Source: Penicillium oxalicum (taxonomy: Eukaryota > Ascomycota > Eurotiomycetes > Eurotiales > Aspergillaceae). From it: a DNA stretch of 64,000 bases. Location: positions 496,001-560,000 of the forward strand of contig NC_064653.1 in NCBI RefSeq assembly GCF_001723175.1, given 5' to 3'. The position numbers were made by a program, and so were the translations under genes. Position 1 is the first letter of the stretch. Each line of letters begins with the position of its first letter. The notes under the pieces are model-generated. The model was not told the origin of the DNA. It made no database searches and saw nothing but the letters and a program-made list of their open reading frames with translations. Shown piece by piece: positions 1-11,312 of the stretch.

Positions 1-574
1 TCGAAACCTCGCAATGTACCCAGGGAATCGGATTTCCCACCGCGACCCATCGTTCCCGCGTCGACGGTCCAACTCCAACTCCCCCCCCCCCGGAAGACCC
101 GGACAATACAGTACTGCCTATTGCCCACCCTAGATGTGAATCCCCTTCCGAGGATGTACCTCATGCGCCTTCGTTAATCAGATTGTCTTTTTGGCCCAAA
201 TCAGACCGCTCATCAAAGGGGTGGAAACAGCCTCGACTGAGGGTCGACTCAAGAGTGTACACTTTTTTCCTTCTTATTTCTTGAAAATGATGCCTCTCCT
301 TGCAGGATTGAGTGTTGACATAGCCTGGCATCCGGCATGGTATGGCCTTGACAGTGCAAGACCCTGGGGCCAACTGGCGGGTGGGTTGCGGGGTTTACTT
401 CTCCACTGTGGGATAGCCGAGGCAGGGTTGGGGTAAGTACAGCAAGTCCAGTAGGCACTGGAGCAAAAGGAACACTCCGATGAGAGGACAGAGCCCAAGG
501 AAAGGAGATACTGCGTACCAATAATGCAGTGCATAACATGCACATGGTTGGACCACAGCGTGGGGCACAAGACC

Positions 575-592
575 AGAGAGAGAGAGAGAGAG
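575..592. repeat. AG dinucleotide microsatellite
   Basis: An uninterrupted AG run of nine units is read directly from the sequence. It lies in the upstream region of the hydrolase gene. Confidence 0.9.
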
Positions 593-751
593 GGGAAAGA
601 CAATCATCTGCTTGTAGGATTGGTAAACAAGCCCCCCGCCTCCATACCGATCAGCATTCACAGTCATTCGTATTGGTCTCCGGGGGTTTAAATGCAGTGG
701 ATGGTTCCCTCGACCCTCTTTCAAATCCTACCTGTTGTCCCAGTCAAAACA

Positions 752-766
752 AGAGAGAGAGAGAGA
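752..766. repeat. AG dinucleotide microsatellite (second)
   Basis: A second AG run of about seven units lies about 90 bases upstream of the hydrolase ATG, so it is probably in the 5' leader. Confidence 0.85.
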
Positions 767-854
767 AATCAACAAAACGGGAGGAACAAGAAAGAGAAAA
801 ATCTCATTGTCGAGCCCTTCCAGCGTGTTTGTGTTCTTGCCCAGCACCGTCATC

Positions 855-2131
855 ATGGAATTTTCTCAATATACCGGCCCCAGTCAAGACTGGCTCGCGA
901 TCGAGTCCACTCTACCTGCGATACCGCCATTACCACCCACGGAGCTGAGAGACCTTGTCAATAAAGGGCGCGAGGAACTGGCTGCGGAAGGCATCAAGGA
1001 CATCGGTATGTATGACCCATGCTTCCATGCCGATTCCCTTCTCTGCCAGATGCTTCTTTGGCCATCGACTGATTCGTATGTCTCGTGGCAATCCCTTACG
1101 AATCAGCATCCCAAGTTCAAATCTACAACTTCAACGTGACCACGCGAGACGGGGCCACCCTGCAAGTATGCGTCTATCGACCCGCCGACATCGCCGCGTC
1201 CGAGAAACTGCCCGTCTACATCCATCTGCACGGTGGAGGCTTTCTCTTCGGCACTCTCACCTCCGAAGATGGCATCTGTGCGCGTATCGTGGTCTCTCAC
1301 ATGCAGAACCACACCCCCGTGGTCGTCTTCAATGTCAATTACCGCCACACGCCCGAGCATCCATTCCCCACCGCATGGAATGACGTCGAAGATGCCTTTG
1401 TCTGGCTGCATGACAATATGGACCGGATCGGCGGTCTGGCCGACCAGGTCGTGGTCGGCGGCATCTCCGCTGGCGCTCAATTGACCCTCTCCTTGACCCT
1501 GACGCAATTATACGGTGATAACGAGCGGGTGAAAGCGTGCCCCAAGATCCGTGGACAGGTCCTGATGATCCCCTGCCTCGTGCAGAGAGTGCACTATGGG
1601 TCTCGGACGGAGATGCTGAGCAGTCCCGAGGTCTCGAGCTACGTGACCTGTGCTGATGCACCGATCTTGCCCGTCAGCAGAATCGAATTGTTCATGAAGT
1701 TGCTTGATCTGGACAAATATTCGGGTGCGGATGCGGCTAGGAACTTACGCCTGAATCCGGGTAATGCCACCGCGGACCAAGTCAAGAACCTGCCTCCTAC
1801 CACCTTTGGGATTGCCGGAAATGATCCGCTTCGTGATGAGGGTCTCCTCTTTGCCAAGTTGCTCTGTGAGAATGGGTGAGCCAGACTATCTTCCCCGAGG
1901 ATCTGGGAGGAAAAGCGGGGGAAAGAAAAGGATGACCGGATGATTGCTAACCCAAGTCTTGCGTCCAGAGTACCGGCCGATGTTCATGTATTCCCCGGTG
2001 TGCCCCACGGATTCAGACGCTGGTTCGGCAAGCTGCCTGCTGGACGGCGATGGGACAACGTGATGGCTGGTGGCATCACCTGGGCTTTGAGTAATCCGAC
2101 CGCAAAGCCATTTGAGATCAAGGCTGAGTGA
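855..2131 (+). CDS. Alpha/beta hydrolase, hormone-sensitive-lipase type (GDXG family)
   Basis: A probable esterase or deacetylase of the alpha/beta hydrolase-3 family; the substrate cannot be told from sequence. The model has three exons, 855-1005, 1116-1875 and 1969-2131, giving 357 residues with both junctions in phase. The oxyanion-hole HGGG is at residues 89-92. The nucleophile Ser168 sits in GISAG, where most relatives have GDSAG. Asp287 in NDPLRDE and His317 in VPHGF complete the triad. Length is usual for the family. No signal peptide or membrane span is seen, so it is probably cytosolic. It stands alone, with no biosynthetic neighbours. The start is the first ATG and is followed by a typical family N-terminus. 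Confidence 0.88.
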
Positions 2132-2461
2132 GGTATGGGCTTGAGTTGGTCAAAGAGAAAAGCTTTCCCCTTCTACCCCATCACCGCCGCCAGTTCAAAT
2201 TCACTGGCTGGTCGAGCTGACCATTCTGTGTTCATGTTCATGGGGATCCTCACGATGTCGTTCGAGGGTGATGAACGTACTAATGTCATTATATATATGT
2301 GTGTGTATCGGCGAGCGCGAGAGTACATATTTGTCGACTATCCAGCCGGTTGGAAGCCGGTTCATAACGTAGCGATACACAGTACAATAGCTCACATGGG
2401 CATTAAGGTGGATACTGATGTCGTTATAGAACTGACAGGCCCAGTAGCCTGGCCACACACA
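2132..2461. other. Intergenic between convergent gene ends
   Basis: This should hold the 3' untranslated regions of the two flanking genes. A short TA then TG dinucleotide run lies near 2290-2306. Nothing else was recognised. Confidence 0.6.
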
Positions 2462-3442
2462 TCAACAGCTCCAAGGCTTTGTGCACATGGATGCTGCTGT
2501 GTGTAGTATTTCCTTGAGACGCCGATTCTCACTCTCCAAAGCCGACAACCTGCACTCCATCATCGCCCAGAGCTCCCGTAATTTGACCTGTTCCGATTCA
2601 ATGTCCCGGACTCGCTGGATCCAGAACTGCTTATCCTCCTCCAGTTGCTGCGCACGCACATGTTCCTGTAGCCGATCCGCCAGATCTTCCGAACAGGAAG
2701 AGCGCGGTGGTCCAATAACCACGCCTTCCAAAATCTGCCCGACCGACTCACCCGAGCCACTCTTGCACAGCGAAGTGGACGAGGACTCCAACGAGACAAC
2801 AGGCAACACCCGCGAGGATGCAGTGTTCAAGGCTCCAAAGGCAAAAATGGTGCCCTGCTGCAAAGTGTCCCACATCCGCAGCCCGGCGCCATCTGCCGCA
2901 AGTAGACGGGCAATCTCTTTGATTTCAGACGCGCGCTCATCTCCGATAGAACTTCGGCTCCCCGGCAGGATTTCCGTGGCACGGGTGCCAAGTCTTTCAT
3001 CCGTCGCAAAGGGTATCATGATACACGCAAGAAGCAGAGATAAGGCCGGGTCCACGGTCCTCCCTTCCATGGCTTGATATGTATGCCAGGAAAACATGAT
3101 CTGAATGTCAAGGTGCGTGAAATAGGTTCGGCCCTCTTTGAACCGGTACAGAATGGTTTGCGCGACTATCAAAGTCTCCGGCGATAGTCCCGGTAAAGAA
3201 GAATTTCGAGACCGGGTGACTCGCTGCGACGCTGGGGGTTGATAGGGGTCAGGCTGGGGGGTTTTCCCCTTGGACCATTTCCTTAAATCCTCGGCGACAC
3301 GGCACTCTTGCTGTTTGCGTTGGGCATAAATCTCCTCGTTGGCCAGCTCCTTTTTTGTTGTTCTGTACACAAGCCACTGCAGCGTTTTCGGCAAGGGTTT
3401 ACAGCGTTCACAGTCGCAGTCGGCAAGATGCTGTCGTACCAT
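2462..3442 (-). CDS. Hypothetical protein with C-terminal coiled coil
   Basis: I do not recognise this protein. The frame runs 326 residues from the first in-frame ATG at 3442; an in-frame stop lies just before position 3472, so the start is there unless an upstream exon exists. The N-terminus has a CDCERC cysteine cluster (three Cys near residues 9-14) and then a basic segment. The middle is helical with some hydrophobic stretches. The last 75 residues or so are Glu/Lys/Leu-rich with heptad spacing, a likely coiled coil. No catalytic motif is visible. It looks like a fungus-specific, possibly nuclear protein, but that is a guess. It is convergent with the hydrolase gene. Confidence 0.6.
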   Translation of the reverse strand: MVRQHLADCDCERCKPLPKTLQWLVYRTTKKELANEEIYAQRKQQECRVAEDLRKWSKGKTPQPDPYQPPASQRVTRSRNSSLPGLSPETLIVAQTILYRFKEGRTYFTHLDIQIMFSWHTYQAMEGRTVDPALSLLLACIMIPFATDERLGTRATEILPGSRSSIGDERASEIKEIARLLAADGAGLRMWDTLQQGTIFAFGALNTASSRVLPVVSLESSSTSLCKSGSGESVGQILEGVVIGPPRSSCSEDLADRLQEHVRAQQLEEDKQFWIQRVRDIESEQVKLRELWAMMECRLSALESENRRLKEILHTAASMCTKPWSC

Positions 3443-4482
3443 TGGGTCAAGAAAATTGCTACTACGAAGCAAGCAATTCTATTGAGAGGTCTTGAATGCG
3501 GAACTCGCCCGTCAATGGTGATGTTGATCTGGACACTGGAAGAAGCGTTTGCTGGCACCAAATGTGGACAAAGAAACGTGATGGCCTTGGCGTTGCAGGA
3601 GCAGTTGAATCAGGACCCAAATGTGGTGTGCAAGTCGACAGTGAGGGAAATGAATCGTATTGAAATCAATTCAATGCCTTTTGCTGACCACAGGTGTGGC
3701 GGAGGGAGATACTGGGAGTGTCGAAGAATCGACTTTTCAGATGAAAGAACGAGGCTGACTAGTGCTGAAAGGCAGGCACGCATATCATTGGTTTCACATT
3801 AATACCAACAATCAGACTGCGCGTCTGAACGAGAGTATTTAATCAGATGCACCCACCTTTTGAGAAAGACCTTAAACAGAAACCATGCAAAGAAGAATCG
3901 GGGCCCTCAAAATCTGATATGCCTGGTACACGGCCTGATGTCTCAGCTTCAGAAGCATAATGTAACTGAGCAATGCCCCGGGTACCTTACGTACCGGGCT
4001 GTATTTCGGAGGTGGTCGACAAAATTCAAGACAGGTTCAGGCGAACAAAGGAAACGAGTGCAGCCTCCGAGTTCTTTCTCCAATCGGTAAACAGTCTACA
4101 GACTCGGGAATACATTTTTGAATTGACAAAGCCAAATGTGCTTGATTGTCTGAGTGAAATTGCAATGCCCATAGGGCAAAAGTTGCTAACATTAAGTCAT
4201 TAAGTCATGGAGGGTCAATCAAATCCCAAAGACCTCTCGAGACATTATCCCGCTGACTGCTGATTCGGGGGAAGGAAAAAGAGACAGTAAGAGCAGAAGA
4301 GACAAGGCAGATAAAGAAACGCCGTTGCAATGGACCACATGGGATCACACCATTCCCTGGAAAAAAAAACGCCAATTGAAGTCCGGACAGATGTGCGCGA
4401 CTGGGTCGAAATAAACGCCACCCAAATGCTGTTGTACGAGAGGGGGGCATGTGTCTGAGAGAAAGACATGAGAGGAGATCGT
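3443..4482. other. Intergenic, about 1 kb
   Basis: The plus-strand frames in 3308-4203 have no recognisable domain and partly run antisense to the neighbouring gene. The stretch should include the promoter of the 2462-3442 gene and the 3' region of the RING-PHD gene. An A run of nine lies at about 4361-4369. Confidence 0.55.
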
Positions 4483-6581
4483 TCATGGGATCTCATCTTC
4501 TGAGGCGGCAGATCGGATGGTCTTGTTTTGTCTCTGTTTCTGTTTCTGCTTCTGCCGGTCCTCTTTGTTCTTCTTGTGTATCACACCAACCGTCTTCTGG
4601 ACCTCAAAGTTGGCAGTGTTTTCCAGATCTGCGCGATCCTCGGGACTAAGTGTCTGAGCCTGCCCGACACGTCCATAAAGCATGCGCGATATTGTGCGAT
4701 TGGTTTCGGTATACTGTTCCCGGGAGATGGTCTTGGAGCGATAATGGGGCTTCAGCGCGGTACTGACCATGCCTCGAATTTCCGATTTCACATCGGAGGC
4801 AGGACCCGCACTGCTAGATGACACTTGTGCAGGTCGAGGTCGGGTTCTCTCACCGGCTGATCGTGGGATACGAGAGCGAGGGCGATGCGACTCGTCCGAC
4901 GATGACGAGGATGGCTTGGTAGGAGCCGGGGAGAGGGGACTCCCGGAGCATGAGACCTGGGGTGAGAAGGAAGGGGATGAAGGTTGAACGGGAGAGGATA
5001 GCCGAAGAGGAGACAAGGGGCGGCTGCGTGGAAAAGGTGGGGGAGTGGTAGAGGAGAGACGCGGAGAGGACTGGTGGGAAGACATGGCAGATGTCGTTGG
5101 GGAGGAGGGTCGCGGGGAGACGAGCTCGGCGGGGGCAATGGATGTTGGAGCCGGTGGCATGAGAGGCGTAGTACGCTCAGTGGCGGATGCATCTTCGACT
5201 TCTTTTAACAAAGACGAAAGGAAGCTGGGTTCCGCTGAATGATCTCCATTCAACCGAGCATTTGTCCCAGAAGATTGCGCAGTCGAGCTCGTGCTACCAG
5301 CGGAGCTGCTGCCGCCTCCTATACCACCACTTGCACTGGCCGCTCTTGATGACTCCCCGTTGCGTTGCGCGATGGCGGCGAGTTCCTGAGGTCGCCTCGT
5401 ACGTGGCCTCTTGAGTTTACGCTGGGGCTCTGAGGGCTCAGGCGAGGGTGACAGTGTTGGCTCCTTGCGTTTACGAGCAGCACTGGGGTTATTTTCGATT
5501 TCACGAGCCCTTTCGAATGCGTTCCAAGCTCGCATTTCTTCAAGAGACTCCGGCTCAGGTGTGGGATTTCTAGGCGCCCGCGGACGTGAGGGTCGGGCCG
5601 ACTCAATGTCAAAAAGGGGAGCACTGTCACGAAAACGATGCCCCCCGCCCTGTCGCTCCGCGACCTCGAATCGGCGTTGCCAGGCACGAAACTCGCGCTG
5701 GTTTGCCTCTTCGCGTCGCCGTTGCTGCAGCACACGTTGTGCAGCGCGGTCGTCATCGAATGGGAAATCTAAATCGAAATTGAGATTATCCCACACGGCT
5801 TGCCACACACGAGCCCAGTGCAAAGAACTCGCCTGATTCCTGCTTCGTACCAGACGCTGCTGTCCCCGAGTGCGGCTGTCCCTGCGATCACTCGTACGGG
5901 ACTGTCGACCAGGCCCCTCTGAAGCAGGTTCGATTGCACGTTGTGTTTCACACGTGTCGCAGTACCACGCCCCCGAAGGCACTCCATCTAGCCCCAGACA
6001 ATACACGTGAGAGGGAGCATCACAGCCGTCGCACAGGAGGAGAACGTCTTCATTGTCACACTCCCCGCATATTGTGCAAGGTTGATAGTCGACGAAGTCG
6101 TCATCGATGTAGTCGACCACCATGGACGGGTCGATTTCGGCGACCTGGACTCGGTCTTGGACAGCATACGATGATGTGACAGGACCTGGAGTACAGACAA
6201 CGAATCAGCCTCTACTTCAAATCTCAAATGACTTTTGATCCCTCGCTGGGTTCGGCACCGAATTCACTTGTAGCAGAGGGTTTGGAGAATATACATACCG
6301 CCGGGCCGGGCCTTCAACTCAACCATGTTGAAGTTGCGGCGGCATATTGGACAACTGTTCGCCCGTTCTACCCAGGGCTTCAAGCATACGTTGTGCAGTA
6401 TGTGTCCACAGGGGAGCAACTGGGCTATCTCGCCCGAGCTTTCATCGTCATCGGGCGCCGGGGCCTTAGCCGCTGGGTCAGCAGCATCGTGGAGATCGAG
6501 TCTTGGCACCGGCTCGACCGCGAGAGGGTCACTGGCGCTTTCGCCAAGGTCTCCTAGGCAAACAATACAAGTGTCGGACAT
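4483..6581 (-). CDS. RING-H2 and PHD finger protein (PHRF1-like)
   Basis: A probable nuclear E3 ubiquitin ligase or chromatin reader. Two exons, 6581-6299 and 6185-4483, join in phase to give 661 residues. The RING-H2 lies at residues 5-80: Cys5, Cys8, Cys58, His60, His63, Cys66, Cys77, Cys80, with an unusually long acidic insert after the first pair. The PHD finger follows at about 131-173: C131, C134, C146, C149, H154, C157, C170, C173. The rest is Arg/Ser/Pro-rich and low complexity, ending in a basic helical segment. RING followed by PHD is the order of animal PHRF1, which binds the RNA polymerase II tail; that function is inferred only. Read as two separate frames the gene would look like two proteins, but the intron (GTATGT...CAG) joins them. 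Confidence 0.88.
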
Positions 6582-7688
6582 GGACAGAATAGAAGATACG
6601 GATCAATCGGTTGGCAAACGGCATGAAGCATCGAAACGAAAGTGAGGAGAGAAGTAAGTGAGGGAAGAGTGTGTAGATTGTAAAGTGGAGAAGCGGCAGC
6701 CGGGCCTTTTGAAGGTGGGCCAAGGATTTCGGGTCTAACGCAAAACAGGGCGCCAACGTGACGGAGGCGAATCACCCGCCAGAGGGCACATGCGAATCAA
6801 ATGGCTGAGGGAGGACCAAGGAGAAAGTCAAGAAAGGGAACGATGACCCAAACATGGACAGATTTCTGCGCTACTGAGATCCACAGTGGGATGGATTAAT
6901 TCCAAAGGTACTCAGTTCAGGGAGAGTGACTCGGAACTGCAGGTGGATGCTGATCTGGTCGACAGAGGCCATCTGTAGTTCCAAGTGAGCGCACGCCGGG
7001 CGCTGCAAGGCGCCCTGGGCGGCATGCACGGCCGTATCTGCGAATCTTGATTTTACGCAAAATGTCAATACGCAGAACAGAGTCTAGAAAAGCAAAATGT
7101 CTACCAAGCCATTTATCGGTCGCATATTTGAGGACCGAGTGAAGCTGCTTCACCCCAGCCACAAGTTGGCATCAAGTAGCCCGCGCGTTTCTGTGAGCAT
7201 GTTGTCCTAATTCAGTCGCTGTCGTATATCGCCGTAACGATTCTGAAAGGATCGGAAAGTGGCTTCGGCGTGCTTGATCGGAACATGAGATATCGGTTGT
7301 GATGCCTTCTGACAATACCGACGCAAAAAGCAGACACGGAAAGCATCAGGATTGTCAAATGGTTCACGGGTGACGAAATCTACGGATGTTTCTTTTTTTT
7401 CATTGACTCAGCGTAGGAGAACGAGCGGACACGGTCGATCGCGACAAGGCAGAACGTCGATGATTCGAGTTTGTGAGCAGGTTCCGACCGGGGTCGGAAC
7501 ATGAGGAGAAATGGTCACAGAGGAAGTGAAGTCGAATTTTTTGATGGTCAGGGATGATCGCATGACAAACTCCAGATTACGTATAATTTTGCGAGGAAAA
7601 AAAAGAGGGTATTTTTATGATTCCGAAGTTTTCATTTTTGGTATTCAAGACGTAGCCGTTAAGAGAAAGGAAAACATGTTTATCACGC
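6582..7688. other. Intergenic, about 1.1 kb
   Basis: It holds the promoter of the RING-PHD gene and the 3' untranslated region of eL43, which lies on the same strand. No gene or structured element was recognised. Confidence 0.6.
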
Positions 7689-8331
7689 TTAGATCTCAAC
7701 GATCTCACGAAGACGACGGATGGTGGAGCGGGTGGCAGCAGCGGCGGGGGTACTGTTGAAAAAAGATGTCATGTTAGAACGCCCATTGATAGCTGGAAGC
7801 CACAGCTTGACTCGTGTCCGAGCAGCGGCGTGAATCCGGCAGATTAAATCAAGCTCCATCATCGGAGCGAGGCGCGACTTACGAGACGGTGTAGGCACCA
7901 CCGGCAACGGTCTTGTTGCAGCCCTTGCACTCCCAGATACCAACAGCCTTGCGCTTCACGGTGTTCTTTCCGCAGAAGGTGCAGATGTAGCGGGCGTGCT
8001 GCGAAACTTCGGCCTTCTTGACCTGCTTACGCAGAGAGGCACCGTATCTGTCGAACAGAAAAAAAATCCGAGGTCAATATCGAAGGTCTGAAGAAGGGGA
8101 AAGCGCCAGAGTCGAATCCGCTATTTCGTAGACGAATGCGAGATCAAGATGATCACGGTGTGGAAAAAATCGAGGCGCGAACGGGGATTTTCAGGAGGGT
8201 CGAGCATACCTGGTACCGTACTTGCCGGTGATACCGACCTCTGTGGAAAGGAGTTAGCAATGGCTTCAACGACGATCGAGTGAAGGCTTAGATTTCGATT
8301 GTTTGAACATACTCTTGGTGCGCTTGGTCAT
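7689..8331 (-). CDS. RPL43: 60S ribosomal protein eL43 (L37Ae/L43)
   Basis: A cytosolic large-subunit ribosomal protein with a zinc ribbon. Four exons, 8331-8313, 8240-8210, 8047-7883 and 7752-7689, give exactly 92 residues, the family length. The first two exons are only 19 and 31 bases long, so the N-terminus is absent from single-frame translations. The start MTKRTK and the zinc ligands in CTFC and CKGC match eL43, as does the ending STIRRLRE. All junctions are GT-AG and in phase. Several introns in a short ribosomal protein gene is typical of filamentous fungi. It is divergent from the saccharopine-dehydrogenase-like gene. Confidence 0.97.
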
Positions 8332-9226
8332 CTTGGCTGTATGGCGGCTGTTGAGCGTGAAGATGGATAGCGAAGTGTTCAAACCCAGGCTGTAAAAGAG
8401 CGGTTGTGGGTGGGCTCGCTTAGGGCTCGAAGCCTTGGCGGAGTGCGGTCACCTGATCTGAGTAAGGCGCTGATGCAACCAGTCTTTGATCCAGAAGAGG
8501 CAGGCGGTAACATTCAGCCCACGTCTGAATTCTGCCCCCAGCTTCCATCCTCCGGCTGAAGTTCCCAGTGGGCTTCTAATCATGTGATCTGCAAATCCAC
8601 TTCTTCAAGTGGGCTTCCAATAGTGTGGCCTCGTCGGTGTTGTCATGAGTCTCCGATGGAGCACAGACCACCTGGCTTTTCCTTTTCCTTAGGCTACCTT
8701 TATGGATGTTCATCGTATTTCCTGTTCATACAAACAGATGTTAAATCATAAGCGTCAGAGAGCACATTGCATAAGATTTGTGCTTGGCACCTACAATGTA
8801 TTTTTTTTGAATCAAAGTTGAAACCCGCTGGTCATTTTCATTCAAACTTTCTACTGCAGAAACGCCTGGTTTGCAAAAATGTCCAGCCTGCGGGTACTTG
8901 ACCCCCGGTGCAAATGCCGTCGGTCCTGATCGCCTGAACTTATCACGTGAAATAGTTGCGCCCTGCGCGACGAGCAAGTAATACCTTGACGACTGCATTA
9001 CTAGTCGGACCAGCTCGGTATCTAATTAGTGTGACCATCGGAAATTCAAAAGAGTCTCGAAAAATCACTTATTGAGTGAAACTGCGTCTTCATTTTTCTC
9101 AAACCATTGACCTCCCTTCACAGCCTGAGGTCTAGGTAGCGGTGGAGATTGCTAGTAGTTTTTCTCTCTCGAATACAACGACGTCACCTCTTGGTCCATC
9201 TCCGTACTCCGGCAACTGCTTCAAAA
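8332..9226. promoter_or_regulatory. Divergent promoter region, eL43 / SCCPDH-like gene
   Basis: About 0.9 kb separates two divergent starts, so it must contain both promoters. CT-rich tracts near 8670-8700 and 9104-9180 resemble the pyrimidine-rich leaders of fungal genes. The approximate repeat of the motif GTGGGCTTC (near 8569 and 8611) is visible. I cannot assign factor-binding sites. Confidence 0.5.
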
Positions 9227-10717
9227 ATGACGTCCAACAGACAATATGATCTGGTTTTGCTGGGACCGACTGGATATACTGGTCGTTTCTGCTCGGAACA
9301 CATTGTTCAAAACCTCCCTACCGATCTCAAATGGGCGATCGCTGGTCGTTCGCCGCAAAAGATTCATCCCATTGCCGATGAGCTCAAGAAGCTCAATGCA
9401 GATCGGATCCAGCCCGGTACGAGAAATTGTCAGTGAGCGAAGAAGAAATATTTTTTTTTCTAACATTCAATCTGGCGATGTAACAAGATGTTCTCGCCGT
9501 GCAGCTCAACTCAGCCGAGTTAAACGACTTGGCGCAGAAGACAAGACTAATCATCAATTGCGTTGGACCTTACCATCTCTACTCAACACCGGTGGTGGAA
9601 GCCTGCGCAGCGCATGGCACTCACTACGTCGATGCGTGAGTGACTTTCCACTTCATGTGCCTGTCCTTTTTTTTGACGAAGATTTGTAGCACTGGCGAGA
9701 CGCCGTGGGTGAAGCTGATTATCGACAAGTACCACGAAAAAGCCAAGAGCAACGGGGCAATTGTAAGTGTGATGTCTGAGGTGCGAGTCAAGCATTGGCT
9801 GCTGCTAACATGCACCAGATTATCCCTTCAGTTGGTGTCGAAAGTGCTCCAGCAGACATCCTGGCCTGGGCCCTGGTCAAGCACGTTCGCGAGGAAATGG
9901 CGACTCAGACCCGTCAGATTGACTGCTGTATCAAAGAGATGAAGTGAGTGTGAAACCTCTCCTAACCGATTTTCATGGCTTTGGAAATCCCTAATGACAC
10001 ACTTTCAGGACATCGGGCGCCAGTGGTGGCACCTTGAACACCGTTCTCAGCATTTTCGACTGGCTCCCCCCGAGCGAAGTGATGAAGTCTTTGAATCCCT
10101 TTTCACTCGCAGCATCCGCGCCACCAAAAGATATCCCGAGCGAGTCCCTGATCTCTAAGCTCATCGGTGCTCGCTGGATTCGTGATCTGGGCACAGTGAC
10201 TACCTCGCCCTCCGGCATCGCCGACGTGACCATCGTGCATCGCAGCAGCACCTTGATGCCCGAACTCTATGGCAAGCGGTTCTTCTTCCGCCAATTCTTG
10301 CACGTTCGAAACTCCCTCATCGGCGTTGCCGTGCACGTCGGCTTCCTCGTGGGCATCACTCTTCTCATGATTCCTCCTATTCGCGCGCTGGTCCGCAGAT
10401 TCGTCTTCGCCCCAGGCCAGGGTCCTTCTTCCGAGGCGTCCAAGCACGACCGTCTCGAGTATCACGCGGTTGCTACCGCTGATCAGGAGGGCCCCTCTCC
10501 CAAGCGAGCCTTTGGAAAATTCAGCTTTGACGGTGGCATGTACCTACTGACTGGTCTGCTCCTCGCAGAAGCGGCAATCGTTATCCTCAATAACGAGGAA
10601 AAGGTGAAGAAAGTTTCGCGGGGTGGTATCGTCACATCGGCAACTCTGGGTCAGGACTTTGTCGATCGTCTTGAAAAGGTCGGATGCAACATTGACACCA
10701 AGACATTCCAGCACTAA
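9227..10717 (+). CDS. Saccharopine-dehydrogenase-like oxidoreductase (SCCPDH family)
   Basis: A putative NAD(P)-dependent membrane-associated oxidoreductase, related to human SCCPDH and not to lysine-pathway Lys9. Five exons, 9227-9416, 9488-9635, 9690-9762, 9819-9943 and 10009-10717, give 414 residues with every junction in phase. The Rossmann glycine motif GPTGYTG is at residues 13-19, followed by a beta-alpha unit ending AGRS. A conserved NCVGPY segment follows in exon 2. A hydrophobic segment at about residues 280-305 is probably a membrane anchor, with a second weaker one near 365-380. The length fits the family (about 410-430). The substrate is unknown for the whole family. Confidence 0.92.
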
Positions 10718-11312
10718 TATGCTTACTCTTTTATGGGTTATGTTGGTCAAATTTTGTCACTCTTTAGGTTAGTTTGTTTAATTTGAGGGCTCCCAATCGA
10801 AGGAATTGATATGATGGAAACGGCCACTACTCTATGCGTGAAAGAAATCCGCTCGTATTGGCAAGTAACATGTAAAAAAAAAAAATTGAAGTACGCCTTA
10901 AAACGTTTATTCAAGCAATATCCATCTGCCGCACCTTGACTGCTACCTGGCTCAGACCGAATAGCTCTCAGCTTCAAGCACTGTGACGGAGACTGGCCTC
11001 AGGTATTGAGACGAGGTGAATATGGAGAGGTCACAAACGGAGTCCTGACACAATCTGAGAGGACCGAGGCCGGAGAACGGAGAGATATCTATGTAACAGA
11101 ATATCTTAGAACGGAGGTGAAAAGCTTTCAAGGTACATCATGCACTCGCCCAGACGTTCCCTACCGCAGATGATAGAGCCCTCTATCTACAATTCGAAAA
11201 CATTCGAATTTGCCACTATATTCAGAACTTCAAAGTCGTCGGGCCACGGTTAAATTCTTAACAATATCTGCCATTCCTGCGGGCATGAATGTTGTGTTTC
11301 CACATCAAGACT
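10718..11312. other. Intergenic between convergent genes
   Basis: The 3' ends of the SCCPDH-like and epoxide hydrolase genes face each other here. An A run of about ten near 10874-10883 and AT-rich patches are consistent with 3' processing signals. No gene was recognised. Confidence 0.6.

Larger units (their letters stand above)
1..854. other. Intergenic, upstream of the hydrolase gene
   Basis: No gene was recognised here. The short open frames overlap each other on both strands and have no family resemblance. The stretch carries a poly-C run near 80-90 and two AG microsatellites, and it ends in a purine-rich leader just before the hydrolase ATG. Confidence 0.6.

Noticed and set aside
3308..3802. 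164-codon plus-strand frame
   Set aside because: It starts antisense to the hypothetical minus-strand gene and has no domain.
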